A stretch of 33,718 nt of DNA from an uncultured Roseburia sp. Its GTDB lineage: Bacteria > Bacillota > Clostridia > Lachnospirales > Lachnospiraceae. The stretch lies in contig URUD01000031.1 in the NCBI GenBank assembly GCA_900550935.1, positions 1 to 33,718 of the forward strand, written 5' to 3'. Position numbers and translations under genes: made by a program. This document shows, piece after piece, positions 6,933-16,555 of the stretch. How positions within the stretch are numbered: the stretch's first letter is position 1; the number at the start of each line of letters is the position of its first letter. The notes below the pieces were generated by a model. That model searched no databases and was not told where the DNA came from. It saw nothing but the letters and a program-made list of their open reading frames with translations.

Positions 6933-7661
6933 ATGGAAGAGATCAAAAAGATCCCACAGCACGTTGCAATCATACTGGATGGAAACGGAAGATGGGCAAA
7001 AAGCAAAGGAATGCCTCGTAATTACGGACATACCGTCGGGGCAAAAAATGTGGAGACAGTCTGTAAGGCAGCGCATGATATGGGCATCAAGTATCTGACC
7101 CTGTATGCATTTTCTACGGAAAACTGGAACCGCCCGGACAATGAAGTGAGTGCTCTGATGAAACTGTTAGAGAGTTATTTAAAGAACTGTATCCGTACAG
7201 CGGACAAAAATAATATGCGTGTACGTGTCATTGGTGATACGACAAGACTTTCCGAGCGGTTTCAGCAGCAGATCGTAGAACTGGAAGCGGCATCGAAACA
7301 TAATGACGGTCTGAACCTGCAGATCGCGATCAATTATGGAAGTCGGGATGAGATGATCCGTGCAATGAGAAAACTGCATGAGGATATTGCACAGGGTGTG
7401 CGAACGGAAAATGACATCACGGAAGAGATATTTGCAGAATATCTGGACACAGCAGGGATCCCAGACCCGGATTTATTGATCCGCACCAGTGGAGAACAGA
7501 GACTATCCAATTATCTGCTTTGGCAGCTCGCATACAGTGAATTTTACTTTACTGAAGTTCCGTGGCCTGATTTCGGAAAAGAGGAATTGGAAAAGGCAAT
7601 TTTGGCGTATAATAAAAGAGACCGGAGATTTGGTGGACTGAAGGAGGAAACAAATGTTTAA
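6933..7661 (+). CDS. uppS: Isoprenyl transferase (undecaprenyl diphosphate synthase)
   Basis: A cytosolic cis-prenyltransferase that condenses FPP with isopentenyl diphosphate to make undecaprenyl diphosphate, the lipid carrier precursor for the cell wall. The catalytic motif HVAIILDGNGRWAK has its Asp at residue 16; YLTLYAFSTENW and the C-terminal DLLIRTSGEQRLSNYLLWQ and YSEFYFTEVPWPDF motifs are intact. The frame is open further upstream (a GTG at 6888 and an ATG at 6918), but the ATG at 6933 has GGAG 9 nt upstream and gives the usual family start and length (242 aa). It overlaps cdsA by 8 bp, giving translational coupling. Confidence 0.95.
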   Translation: MEEIKKIPQHVAIILDGNGRWAKSKGMPRNYGHTVGAKNVETVCKAAHDMGIKYLTLYAFSTENWNRPDNEVSALMKLLESYLKNCIRTADKNNMRVRVIGDTTRLSERFQQQIVELEAASKHNDGLNLQIAINYGSRDEMIRAMRKLHEDIAQGVRTENDITEEIFAEYLDTAGIPDPDLLIRTSGEQRLSNYLLWQLAYSEFYFTEVPWPDFGKEELEKAILAYNKRDRRFGGLKEETNV

Positions 7662-8460
7662 AACAAGACTGCTCAGTGGAATTGTGTTAGTGGCACTTGC
7701 ACTGGTATTGATCATTACCGGAGGAGATCTGCTTTTAGTATCGACTTTAGTGATATCCTATATCGGAATGTTTGAGCTTTACCGCATTTTTCATATCGAG
7801 AAATCGGCACCGGGTATCATCGGATACCTTGCAGCAACCGTTTATTACTGCAACTTAAGATTTGAATTTATCCCGGATCTGATGATGTTTGTACTGGGCT
7901 TCTTTATGCTTTTGATGTTTGCGTATGTCTTTACATATCCAAAGTATAAGACGGAGCAGATCATGGCGGCATTCTTTGGGGTATTCTATGTGGCAGTAAT
8001 GCTGTCTTATGTTTACCAGACCAGAATGCTTGCAGCCGGAGCCTATATCGTGTGGCTGATCTTTTTATGTTCCTGGGGATGCGATACCTGCGCATACTGT
8101 GTGGGAATGTTGATCGGAAAACACAAGATGTCGCCGAAACTCAGCCCGAAAAAATCGATTGAGGGCGCCGTTGGTGGTGTGATCGGAGCAGCACTTCTTA
8201 CCATTCTTTATGGTATGATCTTCAAATCTGCGATGAACAGCACACAGACCCATGTCTTTATCATGGCAGGCATCAGTGCCGTTGGCGCATTGATCTCGAT
8301 GGTCGGAGATTTGACAGCTTCTGCGATCAAGCGGAATTATGAAATCAAGGATTATGGAAAACTGATACCGGGACATGGCGGTATCTTAGATCGCTTTGAC
8401 AGTGTGATTTTTACAGCACCAGTGATTTATTTCCTGGCTGCCAATTTTATCGTTTTATAA
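7654..8460 (+). CDS. cdsA: Phosphatidate cytidylyltransferase (CDP-diglyceride synthase)
   Basis: An integral membrane enzyme that makes CDP-diacylglycerol from phosphatidic acid and CTP, the branch point of phospholipid synthesis. It has 268 aa with many hydrophobic segments, and the full CDS signature near residues 222-249: S-x-x-K-R, then KDYGKLIPGHGGILDRFDS. GGAGG precedes the ATG, which lies within the last codons of uppS. The uppS-cdsA-dxr-rseP order is typical of bacteria. Confidence 0.96.
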   Translation: MFKTRLLSGIVLVALALVLIITGGDLLLVSTLVISYIGMFELYRIFHIEKSAPGIIGYLAATVYYCNLRFEFIPDLMMFVLGFFMLLMFAYVFTYPKYKTEQIMAAFFGVFYVAVMLSYVYQTRMLAAGAYIVWLIFLCSWGCDTCAYCVGMLIGKHKMSPKLSPKKSIEGAVGGVIGAALLTILYGMIFKSAMNSTQTHVFIMAGISAVGALISMVGDLTASAIKRNYEIKDYGKLIPGHGGILDRFDSVIFTAPVIYFLAANFIVL

Positions 8461-8475
8461 AACAGGAGAGCGCAG

Positions 8476-9621
8476 ATGAAAAAGATCGCAATTTTAGGCT
8501 CCACCGGTTCGATCGGAACACAGACACTTGATATTGTAAGAGAACAGGGCGATATCAAAGTCGTGGCAATCGCGGCGGGCAGTAATATTACGGCATTAGA
8601 AAAACAGATCCGAGAATTTATGCCAAAACTGGCATGTGTTTATGATGAGAAAAAGGCGGAGGAACTCCGCATCAAAACAGCAGACTTATCTGTTAAAATC
8701 GTATCCGGAATGGACGGACTCTTAGAGGTTGCAACTGAGGCGGAGAGCGAAATCCTTGTGACGGCAATTGTCGGCATGCTTGGCATACGTCCAACGATCG
8801 CAGCAATCAAGGAAGGCAAAAAGATCGCACTTGCCAACAAAGAGACACTGGTTACGGCAGGTCATCTGATCATTCCACTTGCAAAAGAATATCAGGTGCC
8901 GATCCTTCCGGTGGACAGTGAGCATAGCGCGATTTTCCAATCGTTACAGGGCAATGACGGAAATGAGATCGCAAAGATCCTTTTAACGGCTTCCGGTGGA
9001 CCATTCCGTGGAAGAACGAGAGAGGAGCTTACCAATATTCAGGTAGAGGATGCACTGAAACATCCGAACTGGTCGATGGGAAGAAAGATCACGATCGATT
9101 CCTCCACACTGGTCAATAAAGGACTTGAGGTGATGGAGGCGAAGTGGCTGTTTGGCGTGGACTTGGATCAGATCGAGGTTGTCGTCCATCCACAGAGTGT
9201 CATCCATTCTGCAGTGGAGTATCAGGATGGCGCAGTGATCGCACAGCTTGGAACACCGGATATGCGGCTGCCGATCCAGTACGCTCTGTATTATCCGAAA
9301 CGTCGTCCGATGTCTGGAAAACGGCTGGATCTGTTTGCATTGGGCAATCTGACATTTGAGAGACCGGATACGAAGACGTTCCGCGGACTGGCACTTGCTT
9401 ATCAGGCAATGCAGCAGGGCGGCAATGTGCCAACAATCTACAACGCAGCAAATGAAAAGGCAGTGGCACTGTTTTTGGACCGAAAGATCAGCTATCTGGC
9501 GATCACAGAACTGATCGAAGAGTGTATGGGACAGATCGCATTTATCGATCATCCGGATTTAGAGCAGATATTAGAAACAGAGCGACAGGTATATGAGTAT
9601 ATAGAAAGGCATTGTTTATAG
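8476..9621 (+). CDS. dxr: 1-deoxy-D-xylulose 5-phosphate reductoisomerase
   Basis: The first committed enzyme of the MEP isoprenoid pathway: it rearranges and reduces DXP to 2-C-methyl-D-erythritol 4-phosphate with NADPH. The N-terminal Rossmann loop reads LGSTGSIGTQTLD; LANKETLVTAG and PVDSEHSAIFQ supply substrate and metal contacts, and TASGGPFRGR and KITIDSSTLVNKGLEVMEA are family hallmarks. At 381 aa it is full length. AGGAGA lies 8 nt before the ATG; the stop abuts the rseP start with no gap. It works upstream of ispG and uppS, encoded in the same cluster. Confidence 0.97.
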   Translation: MKKIAILGSTGSIGTQTLDIVREQGDIKVVAIAAGSNITALEKQIREFMPKLACVYDEKKAEELRIKTADLSVKIVSGMDGLLEVATEAESEILVTAIVGMLGIRPTIAAIKEGKKIALANKETLVTAGHLIIPLAKEYQVPILPVDSEHSAIFQSLQGNDGNEIAKILLTASGGPFRGRTREELTNIQVEDALKHPNWSMGRKITIDSSTLVNKGLEVMEAKWLFGVDLDQIEVVVHPQSVIHSAVEYQDGAVIAQLGTPDMRLPIQYALYYPKRRPMSGKRLDLFALGNLTFERPDTKTFRGLALAYQAMQQGGNVPTIYNAANEKAVALFLDRKISYLAITELIEECMGQIAFIDHPDLEQILETERQVYEYIERHCL

Positions 9622-10656
9622 ATGAAAATAATTATTGCATTACTGATTTTCAGCATTATCATCATTTTTCACGAACTGGGTCATTTCTGGCTGGCAAAGG
9701 CAAATGGCATCCGGGTCAATGAATTTTGTCTTGGACTTGGACCTACGATCTTTGGAATCCAAAAAGGAGAGACAAAATATTCCCTGAAACTGCTTCCATT
9801 TGGCGGAGCCTGTATGATGGAGGGCGAGGACGGAGAGAGCAGTGATGAGAGAGCCTTTGGCAAAAAATCGGTGTGGGCACGGATCAGTGTGGTTGCGGCA
9901 GGACCGGTATTTAATTTTATTATGGCACTGGTATTCTCTTTTATCCTTGTCTGCAACATTGGATATGATGTGCCGACACTGGCTGGCGTGACAAGCGGAT
10001 ATGCCGCAGAAGAAGCAGAAATGCAGGCGGGCGATACCATTTTAAAAATGAATGGAAAGAAGATTCATTTTTACCGGGAGATCAGCTCTTATGCCATGTT
10101 CCATGCCGGAGAGACCGTAGAGGTCACTTATGAGCGGGATGGAGAAAAGTATCAGACAACACTGGTTCCAAAATATGATGAAGAGCTGGGCAGATATCTG
10201 TATGGTTTTCAGGGAAGCACGCAGAATGTGCATGGAAATCTCTGGCAGAATTTAAAATACAGCGTGTATGAGACGAAATACTGGATCTCCACGACGATCG
10301 GAAGCCTGAAATTATTAGTGACCGGTGGAGTGACCTTAAATGATATGAGCGGTCCGGTCGGTATCGTAAGTGTCATTGGGGACAGCTATGAAGAGAGTGT
10401 TTCTTATGGCTATTTTGCAGCATTTTTACAGATGCTCTACATTACCATCATGCTGTCGGCAAACCTTGGTGTGATGAACCTGCTGCCTCTTCCGGCACTG
10501 GATGGAGGAAGACTGGTATTTTTGATCATCGAAGCGATCCGCGGTAAGGGTGTGAACCCGGAAAAAGAGGGTATGGTGCATTTTGTCGGTATCATGCTTT
10601 TGTTTGCGCTGATGATCGTTGTCATGTTTAATGATATTCGAAAGATATTCTTGTAA
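9622..10656 (+). CDS. rseP: Site-2 (intramembrane) zinc metalloprotease, RseP/RasP family
   Basis: A membrane protease that cuts substrates inside the bilayer, typically anti-sigma factors or remnant signal peptides. The zinc motif HELGH is at residues 17-21 in the first transmembrane segment; a PDZ-like domain spans about residues 115-185 (GYAAEEAEMQAGDTILKMNG); the third metal ligand lies in the LLPLPALDGGRLVF motif near the C-terminus. The 344-aa length and the position between dxr and ispG match the usual bacterial layout. The ATG directly follows the dxr stop without its own clear Shine-Dalgarno, which suggests coupling. Its substrate cannot be inferred here. Confidence 0.95.
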   Translation: MKIIIALLIFSIIIIFHELGHFWLAKANGIRVNEFCLGLGPTIFGIQKGETKYSLKLLPFGGACMMEGEDGESSDERAFGKKSVWARISVVAAGPVFNFIMALVFSFILVCNIGYDVPTLAGVTSGYAAEEAEMQAGDTILKMNGKKIHFYREISSYAMFHAGETVEVTYERDGEKYQTTLVPKYDEELGRYLYGFQGSTQNVHGNLWQNLKYSVYETKYWISTTIGSLKLLVTGGVTLNDMSGPVGIVSVIGDSYEESVSYGYFAAFLQMLYITIMLSANLGVMNLLPLPALDGGRLVFLIIEAIRGKGVNPEKEGMVHFVGIMLLFALMIVVMFNDIRKIFL

Positions 10657-10675
10657 GAAGAAGGGAGCAGTTCTG

Positions 10676-11728
10676 ATGACAAAGATGGTTAAAATAGGAG
10701 ACAGAGTGATCGGCGGAGGAAATCCGATCCTAATCCAGTCTATGACAAATACAAAGACAGAGGATGTTGCAGCTACAGTAGCACAGATCAGACAACTTAC
10801 AGCAGCAGGCTGTGACATTATCCGCTGTGCAGTTCCGACGATGGAAGCGGCAGAGGCGTTGACCGAAATCAAAAAACAGGTTACGATCCCAGTGGTCGCT
10901 GATATCCATTTTGATTACCGGCTTGCGATCGCGGCAATGGAGCATGGAGCAGATAAGATCCGTATCAATCCGGGAAACATCGGAAGCGCAGACCGTGTAA
11001 AAGCAGTCATTGATGTGGCAAAGGAGCGGAATATCCCGATCCGTGTCGGGGTCAACAGTGGTTCTCTGGAAAAGAATTTAGTAGAAAAATACCATGGTGT
11101 GACTGCAGAAGGCATTGTGGAGAGTGCACTCGATAAAGTGGCACTGATCGAGGATATGGGATACGATAACCTCGTGATCAGTATCAAGTCATCGGATGTT
11201 ATGATGTGTGTGAAAGCACATGAACTGATCTCAAAAAAGACCGATCATCCACTGCATGTCGGAATCACAGAGGCAGGAACGATCATAAGCGGAAATATCA
11301 AATCAGCGATCGGACTCGGACTGATCTTAAATCAGGGCATTGGTGATACCATCCGTGTCTCTCTGACCGGAGATCCGTTAGAAGAGATCAAATCTGCAAA
11401 ACTGATCCTGCGGACATTGGGACTCCGCAAAGGTGGCATAGAAGTGGTATCCTGTCCGACCTGCGGCAGAACCAGGATCGATCTGATCGGACTTGCCAAT
11501 CAGGTAGAAAATATGGTTGCCGATATTCCGTTAGACTTAAAAGTAGCAGTGATGGGCTGTGTGGTAAACGGACCGGGAGAGGCAAAAGAAGCTGATATCG
11601 GAATTGCCGGTGGAATTGGAGAGGGACTGATCATCAAACATGGCGAGGTGTATAAGAAAGTGCCGGAGACGGAACTGTTAGAGAGTCTTCGCTATGAGCT
11701 GCTGCATTGGAATGAGAATGAAGCATAG
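10676..11728 (+). CDS. ispG: 4-hydroxy-3-methylbut-2-en-1-yl diphosphate synthase
   Basis: An iron-sulfur enzyme of the late MEP pathway that converts MEcPP to HMBPP. The TIM-barrel part has PILIQSMTNTKTED and VADIHFDYRLA; the C-terminal [4Fe-4S] ligands are in CPTCGR and GCVVNGPGEA. Its 350 aa match the short bacterial form. The frame is open upstream into rseP, but the ATG at 10676 has GGGAG 8 nt upstream and gives the expected N-terminus. polC starts 15 bp after its stop. Confidence 0.96.
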   Translation: MTKMVKIGDRVIGGGNPILIQSMTNTKTEDVAATVAQIRQLTAAGCDIIRCAVPTMEAAEALTEIKKQVTIPVVADIHFDYRLAIAAMEHGADKIRINPGNIGSADRVKAVIDVAKERNIPIRVGVNSGSLEKNLVEKYHGVTAEGIVESALDKVALIEDMGYDNLVISIKSSDVMMCVKAHELISKKTDHPLHVGITEAGTIISGNIKSAIGLGLILNQGIGDTIRVSLTGDPLEEIKSAKLILRTLGLRKGGIEVVSCPTCGRTRIDLIGLANQVENMVADIPLDLKVAVMGCVVNGPGEAKEADIGIAGGIGEGLIIKHGEVYKKVPETELLESLRYELLHWNENEA

Positions 11729-11743
11729 CAAGGAGTGGAACGT

Positions 11744-14700
11744 ATGACAAAATTGTTTTTTGATGTGTTCCCCACGCTCGAAGTGGCGGGAGATATGAAA
11801 AAACTGTTATCCGAGATGGAAGTGACCAAGGTCGGGATGAACCATGACAAGGATCACATCCGAATTTATCTGACGGGAAGCCGCCTGATACATAAGAAAA
11901 ATATCTATCAGCTGGAAAAGACTATTGGAGAGCAGATCTTTAAAGGCAGACAGATGGATGTAAAGGTCATTGAAAAATACCAGCTTTCCGGTCAGTATAC
12001 TCCCCAGACTCTGATGGAACTGTATAAGGACAGTATTTTAGAGGAACTGAAAAATTACAGCCTGATGGAGTACAATCTGCTTCGTTCTGCCAAAATGGAA
12101 TTTTCGGATGAAACGCATCTGAAACTGACACTGGAAAATACGATCATTGCGCAGACAAGAGCACATGAGATCGTAGAATTTCTGGAAAAGATCGTGTGTG
12201 AGCGGTGCGGGCTTGATCTGGTCGTAGAACTTGCCTATGAAAAGCCAAAGGAGAGCAAGCACCGGAAAAACAGTGACTTACAGATCCAGTTCGAGATCCA
12301 TAACATTATGAAAAAGGTAAATCTGAAGTCAGAGGCAGCAGGAGAAGAAAAGGCAGAGCAGGAAAAAGAGGCAGAGCCGAAAGAAGAGATCTTACTTGCT
12401 TCCAATCAGAAGAAAGTACCTGAACAAAAGCCTGCAAGAACATTTAATAGTGCAGGAAATAATGCAAAACCGGAACAGAAAAAACGCTACGAAGGTGGCT
12501 ATGGTGGAAATTATAAGAAATCGGACAACCCGGATGTGATATACGGCAAGGATTTCGATGACGAGACCATTCCGATCGAAAAGATCGTGGGAGAAATGGG
12601 AGAGGTTACGATCCGCTGTCAGGTTATGACACTTGAGACAAGGGAGATCCGAAATGAAAAAACGATCGTGATCATGTCGGTAACGGATTTTACCGATTCC
12701 ATTGTGTTAAAGATCTTTACCAGAAATGATCAGTTGGAAGAACTGATGCAGGGACTGAAAAAAGGTGCTTTCTTAAAGATCAAGGGTGTTACCACGATCG
12801 ATAAGTTTGACAGTGAGTTAACCATCGGTTCCATTGTCGGCATCAAAAAGACAGCTGATTTTACGACCACAAGAATGGATACAAGCCCGGAAAAGAGAGT
12901 CGAGCTGCACTGTCATACTAAAATGAGCGATATGGACGGAGTCTCCGATGTCAAAGACATCGTTAAACGTGCGATGAAATGGGGACACAAGGCGATCGCC
13001 ATCACTGACCATGGAGATGTGCAGGCATTTCCGGATGCTAACCATGCCGTCTCGCCAGATGATGATTTTAAGATCATTTATGGAGTCGAGGCATATCTGG
13101 TCGATGACTTAAAGGATATCATCACAAATTCCAAAAATCAGGATCTGGATGAGACCTATGTTGTATTTGATTTAGAGACGACCGGATTTTCGCCGGAAAA
13201 AGATAAGATCATAGAGATCGGTGCGGTAAAGGTCGAGCAGGGCAAAATCACTGATAAATTCTCAACCTTTGTCAATCCGCAGGTGCCGATCCCGTACCGG
13301 ATCGAAGAACTGACCTCCATTAAGGATGATATGGTAATGGATGCACCGGTCATCGAGGAGATCCTGCCACAGTTTATGGAGTTCTGTAAAGGTGCGATCA
13401 TGGTGGCGCACAATGCAGATTTTGATATGAGTTTTATCATCAAAAACTGTGAGAGACAGCAGATTGAAAATGATTTTACCATCATAGATACGGTGGCACT
13501 GGCGCGTATCCTGCTTCCGAATCTGAACCGTTTTAAACTGGATACGGTGGCAAAGGCACTTGGCGTTTCACTGGAAAACCATCATCGGGCAGTCGATGAT
13601 GCAGGCTGTACGGCAGAGATTTTTGTTAAATTTATTCAGATGTTAAAAGAGCGCGGCATTGAAAATCTGGATGGAGTCAATCAGATGGGAAGTTCCTCCA
13701 AAGAGGCAATTATGAAGATGCCGACGTACCATGCGATCATTTTGGCGACCAATGATATCGGAAGGATCAACTTATACCGCCTGGTGTCCATGTCACATCT
13801 GACTTATTACAACAAGAGACCAAGAGTACCCAAAAGTGAGTTTGTCAAATACCGCGAGGGACTGTTACTTGGTTCTGCCTGTGAGGCAGGAGAATTATAT
13901 CGTGCCTTGGTTGGAGGCAGACCGGAGGAAGAAATCATCCGTCTGGTAAAATTTTATGATTATCTTGAGATACAGCCGGTCGGAAACAATGAGTTTATGA
14001 TCCGCAGTGACAAGGAGTCGATCAGCAGTATTGAGGAATTACAGGACATCAACCGCCGTATCGTAAAATTGGGCGAGACGTTCAACAAGTTAGTTGTCGC
14101 AACCTGTGACGTGCATTTCCTTGACCCGGAGGATGAGGTTTACCGCCGTATCATTATGGCAGGAAAGGGATTTAAGGATGCGGACGATCAGGCACCACTC
14201 TATCTGCATACGACAGAGGAGATGTTAGAGGAATTTTCTTATCTGGGCAGCAGTAAGGCGGAAGAAGTCGTCATTACCAATCCGAACAAGATCGCAGATA
14301 TGTGCGAAAAAATAGCACCGGTACGTCCAGATAAATGTCCGCCTGTCATTGAAAATTCAGACCAGATGTTGCGAGACATCTGTTATACCAAGGCACACAG
14401 CATGTATGGCGAGGAACTGCCATCGATCGTAAAGGAACGGTTAGACCGTGAGTTAAATTCCATTATTTCCAATGGTTATGCGGTTATGTATATCATTGCA
14501 CAGAAACTGGTATGGAAATCGAATGAGGATGGTTATCTGGTAGGTTCCCGTGGATCAGTAGGATCGTCCTTTGCGGCAACGATGTCCGGTATCACGGAGG
14601 TAAATCCTCTGCAGGCGCATTACCGTTGCCCGAACTGTAAATACAGCGATTTTGATTCGCCGGAGGTAAAAGCATTTTCCGGTCGAAGCGGCTGTGATAT

Positions 14701-16231
14701 GCCGGATAAGATCTGTCCGGTCTGTGGCAAAAAGCTGGTAAAAGACGGATTTGACATTCCATTTGAAACATTCCTGGGATTTAAGGGAAACAAAGAGCCG
14801 GATATTGACTTAAACTTTTCCGGAGAATATCAGAGTAAGGCACATGCCTACTGTGAGGTTATTTTCGGATATGGGCAGACGTTCCGTGCAGGAACGATCG
14901 GAACACTGGCGGATAAGACCGCATTTGGTTACATCAAAAATTATTACGAAGAGCGTGGTATCCGCAAACGAAACTGCGAGATCGACCGTATCGTGCAGGG
15001 CTGCGTGGGCGTACGAAGGACAACCGGACAGCATCCGGGGGGTATCGTCGTACTTCCGGTGGGAGAAGAGATCAATACCTTTACCCCGGTACAGCATCCG
15101 GCAAATGATATGACAACGGCAACAGTTACCACGCACTTTGATTATCATTCAATCGACCACAACCTGTTAAAACTTGATATTCTCGGACACGATGATCCGA
15201 CCATGATCCGTATGTTACAGGATCTGACCGGGATTGATCCGACAACGATCCCACTGGATGATGAATCAGTAATGTCCTTATTTAAAAATACATCGGCACT
15301 GGGCGTAACCCCGGAGGATATCAATGGCATTCCGTTAGGATGTCTTGGTATTCCGGAGTTTGGTACCGAGTTCGCGATGCAGATGGTTATCGATGCCAAA
15401 CCGCAGGAATTTTCAGATCTGATCCGTATTTCCGGTCTGTCCCATGGTACAGACGTATGGCTTGGAAATGCGCAGACTTTGATCGAACAGGGACTGGCAA
15501 CTATTTCTACCGCAATCTGTACGCGTGATGATATCATGATCTATCTGATCCAGATGGGACTTGACAGTGAGCAGTCCTTTACGATCATGGAGTCGGTTCG
15601 AAAAGGAAAAGGGTTAAAGGAGGAATGGAAGACTGAGATGCGTGCGCACAATGTGCCGGAGTGGTATATCGAGTCGTGTCTTAAGATCAAATACATGTTC
15701 CCGAAAGCGCATGCGGCAGCTTACGTTATGATGGCGTGGCGTATTGCCTATTGTAAGGTATATTATCCGCTTGCCTATTATGCGGCATATTTTTCCATTC
15801 GTGCAACGGGATTTAACTATGAGATCATGTGTCAGGGAAAAGAACGTCTTGCATATTTCCAGAAAGACTATGAGCGCAGAAAAGACAGTCTGTCCAAAAA
15901 GGAACAGGATGTCTACCGTGATATGAAGATCGTACAGGAGATGTACGCCAGAGGATTTGAGTTTACGCCGATCGATATCTACCGGGCGAAACCGGACCGT
16001 TTCCAGATCATCGATGGAAAGCTGATGCCGGCACTCAATACGATCGATGGAATGGGAGACAATGCAGCAATCGCGGTTGCTGAGGCTGCAAAGGATGGAA
16101 AATTCCTCTCAAGAGATGATTTCAGACAGAGGACGAAGGCGACCAAGACCGTGATCGACCTGATGGGAGATTTAGGACTGCTCGGTGACCTGCCGGAATC
16201 CAATCAGTTGTCGCTGTTTGATTTCGCATAA
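11744..16231 (+). CDS. polC: DNA polymerase III, PolC-type alpha subunit
   Basis: The replicative polymerase of low-GC Gram-positives, with built-in 3'-5' proofreading. Domains in order (approximate residues): N-terminal region and a charged linker to 280; OB domain 285-375 (GEVTIRCQVMTLE); PHP domain opening at 385 (VELHCHTKMSDMDG); the inserted DEDD exonuclease 471-640 (FDLETTGFS, then AHNADFDMSFI); the rest of PHP; polymerase core with GSRGSVGSSFAA near 933, a zinc knuckle CPNC...CPVC near 962-990, and the EPDIDLNFSGEY catalytic region near 1018. It has 1495 aa, about normal for PolC. An in-frame GTG at 11735 overlaps the AGGAG that serves the ATG at 11744 (8-nt spacing), so the ATG is chosen. 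A duplicated noncoding element follows directly. Confidence 0.97.
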   Translation: MTKLFFDVFPTLEVAGDMKKLLSEMEVTKVGMNHDKDHIRIYLTGSRLIHKKNIYQLEKTIGEQIFKGRQMDVKVIEKYQLSGQYTPQTLMELYKDSILEELKNYSLMEYNLLRSAKMEFSDETHLKLTLENTIIAQTRAHEIVEFLEKIVCERCGLDLVVELAYEKPKESKHRKNSDLQIQFEIHNIMKKVNLKSEAAGEEKAEQEKEAEPKEEILLASNQKKVPEQKPARTFNSAGNNAKPEQKKRYEGGYGGNYKKSDNPDVIYGKDFDDETIPIEKIVGEMGEVTIRCQVMTLETREIRNEKTIVIMSVTDFTDSIVLKIFTRNDQLEELMQGLKKGAFLKIKGVTTIDKFDSELTIGSIVGIKKTADFTTTRMDTSPEKRVELHCHTKMSDMDGVSDVKDIVKRAMKWGHKAIAITDHGDVQAFPDANHAVSPDDDFKIIYGVEAYLVDDLKDIITNSKNQDLDETYVVFDLETTGFSPEKDKIIEIGAVKVEQGKITDKFSTFVNPQVPIPYRIEELTSIKDDMVMDAPVIEEILPQFMEFCKGAIMVAHNADFDMSFIIKNCERQQIENDFTIIDTVALARILLPNLNRFKLDTVAKALGVSLENHHRAVDDAGCTAEIFVKFIQMLKERGIENLDGVNQMGSSSKEAIMKMPTYHAIILATNDIGRINLYRLVSMSHLTYYNKRPRVPKSEFVKYREGLLLGSACEAGELYRALVGGRPEEEIIRLVKFYDYLEIQPVGNNEFMIRSDKESISSIEELQDINRRIVKLGETFNKLVVATCDVHFLDPEDEVYRRIIMAGKGFKDADDQAPLYLHTTEEMLEEFSYLGSSKAEEVVITNPNKIADMCEKIAPVRPDKCPPVIENSDQMLRDICYTKAHSMYGEELPSIVKERLDRELNSIISNGYAVMYIIAQKLVWKSNEDGYLVGSRGSVGSSFAATMSGITEVNPLQAHYRCPNCKYSDFDSPEVKAFSGRSGCDMPDKICPVCGKKLVKDGFDIPFETFLGFKGNKEPDIDLNFSGEYQSKAHAYCEVIFGYGQTFRAGTIGTLADKTAFGYIKNYYEERGIRKRNCEIDRIVQGCVGVRRTTGQHPGGIVVLPVGEEINTFTPVQHPANDMTTATVTTHFDYHSIDHNLLKLDILGHDDPTMIRMLQDLTGIDPTTIPLDDESVMSLFKNTSALGVTPEDINGIPLGCLGIPEFGTEFAMQMVIDAKPQEFSDLIRISGLSHGTDVWLGNAQTLIEQGLATISTAICTRDDIMIYLIQMGLDSEQSFTIMESVRKGKGLKEEWKTEMRAHNVPEWYIESCLKIKYMFPKAHAAAYVMMAWRIAYCKVYYPLAYYAAYFSIRATGFNYEIMCQGKERLAYFQKDYERRKDSLSKKEQDVYRDMKIVQEMYARGFEFTPIDIYRAKPDRFQIIDGKLMPALNTIDGMGDNAAIAVAEAAKDGKFLSRDDFRQRTKATKTVIDLMGDLGLLGDLPESNQLSLFDFA

Positions 16232-16233
16232 AA

Positions 16234-16265
16234 TGTGCCACAATAATAAAAAAGTGGTTGGCGCA
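16234..16265 (+). other. Hairpin just after polC, outer end of the left element copy
   Basis: TGTGCCA (16234-16240) can pair with TGGCGCA (16259-16265), enclosing an A-rich loop, 2 bp after the polC stop. The 20 bases at 16246-16265 recur exactly, inverted, at 16817-16836. There is no U-tract, so it is not a standard terminator. Confidence 0.5.
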
Positions 16266-16290
16266 GTGAAAGAATATTAGGTGTATTGTT

Positions 16291-16318
16291 TTGATTTTAA
16301 CAAGTTTTTGAATACACT
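16291..16318 (+). promoter_or_regulatory. Promoter-like pair in the left element copy
   Basis: TTGATT (16291-16296), a 16-nt spacer and TACACT (16313-16318). The matching position in the inverted right copy has TTGACT, 16 nt and TTCACT, so both hexamers and the spacing are roughly kept between copies. Transcription would start near 16325. Confidence 0.45.
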
Positions 16319-16324
16319 TTCCTG

Positions 16325-16555
16325 AGAAATAAATCGCATCATGGTTTCGAGGAAAATCCGAGAATTTTAAAAGCGTTTCTGAAAGAATGTGACCTGTCTT
16401 TTTACGAAAGAACAGTGTACGCGCGAATGTCTGTCGGTAACATACAACAAGCGAGCACTTTCTAGCTGGACTAAAGGATCACTCACACAGACGATAGAAA
16501 GCCTTGCTCCGAAACTCAAAAAATCCTGCTATTTTTTTGATAGCAGGATTTTTTT
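16325..16555 (+). ncRNA. Putative structured ncRNA, left copy of an inverted duplicate
   Basis: This is one arm of a 632-bp gap without a gene. It aligns by eye, inverted, with 16518-16757, with conserved blocks and scattered indels. The blocks include the 16 bases at 16369-16384 (core GCGTTTCTG), the GAATGTCTG segment at 16425 with the TAACATACAAC that follows, and a CTGGACT ... CTCACACA segment near 16467-16488. Pairing of 16406-16410 with 16458-16462 and a hairpin 16432-16436/16452-16457 would put TAACATACAAC in an apical loop. It ends at the shared terminator. Indels not divisible by three and the different reading frames of the two copies argue against a protein. I do not recognise a named RNA family. 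Ends are approximate. Confidence 0.55.
16518..16555. terminator. Shared bidirectional intrinsic terminator between the two element copies
   Basis: A perfect 15-bp inverted repeat (16518-16532 with 16540-16554) with a 7-nt loop. The core is TCCTGCTAT/ATAGCAGGA flanked by A6 on one side and T7 on the other, so either strand reads as a GC-containing stem followed by a U-tract. It lies at the centre of symmetry of the inverted duplicate and would stop both convergent transcripts. Confidence 0.8.

Noticed and set aside
8983..9552. 189-codon minus-strand ORF opposite dxr
   Set aside because: Its Cys/His/Leu-rich composition is typical of antisense frames, and dxr itself is unambiguous on the other strand.
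16350..16360. GAGGAAAATCC resembling the RNase P RNA core motif
   Set aside because: The rest of the RNase P consensus is missing and the right copy does not keep this string.
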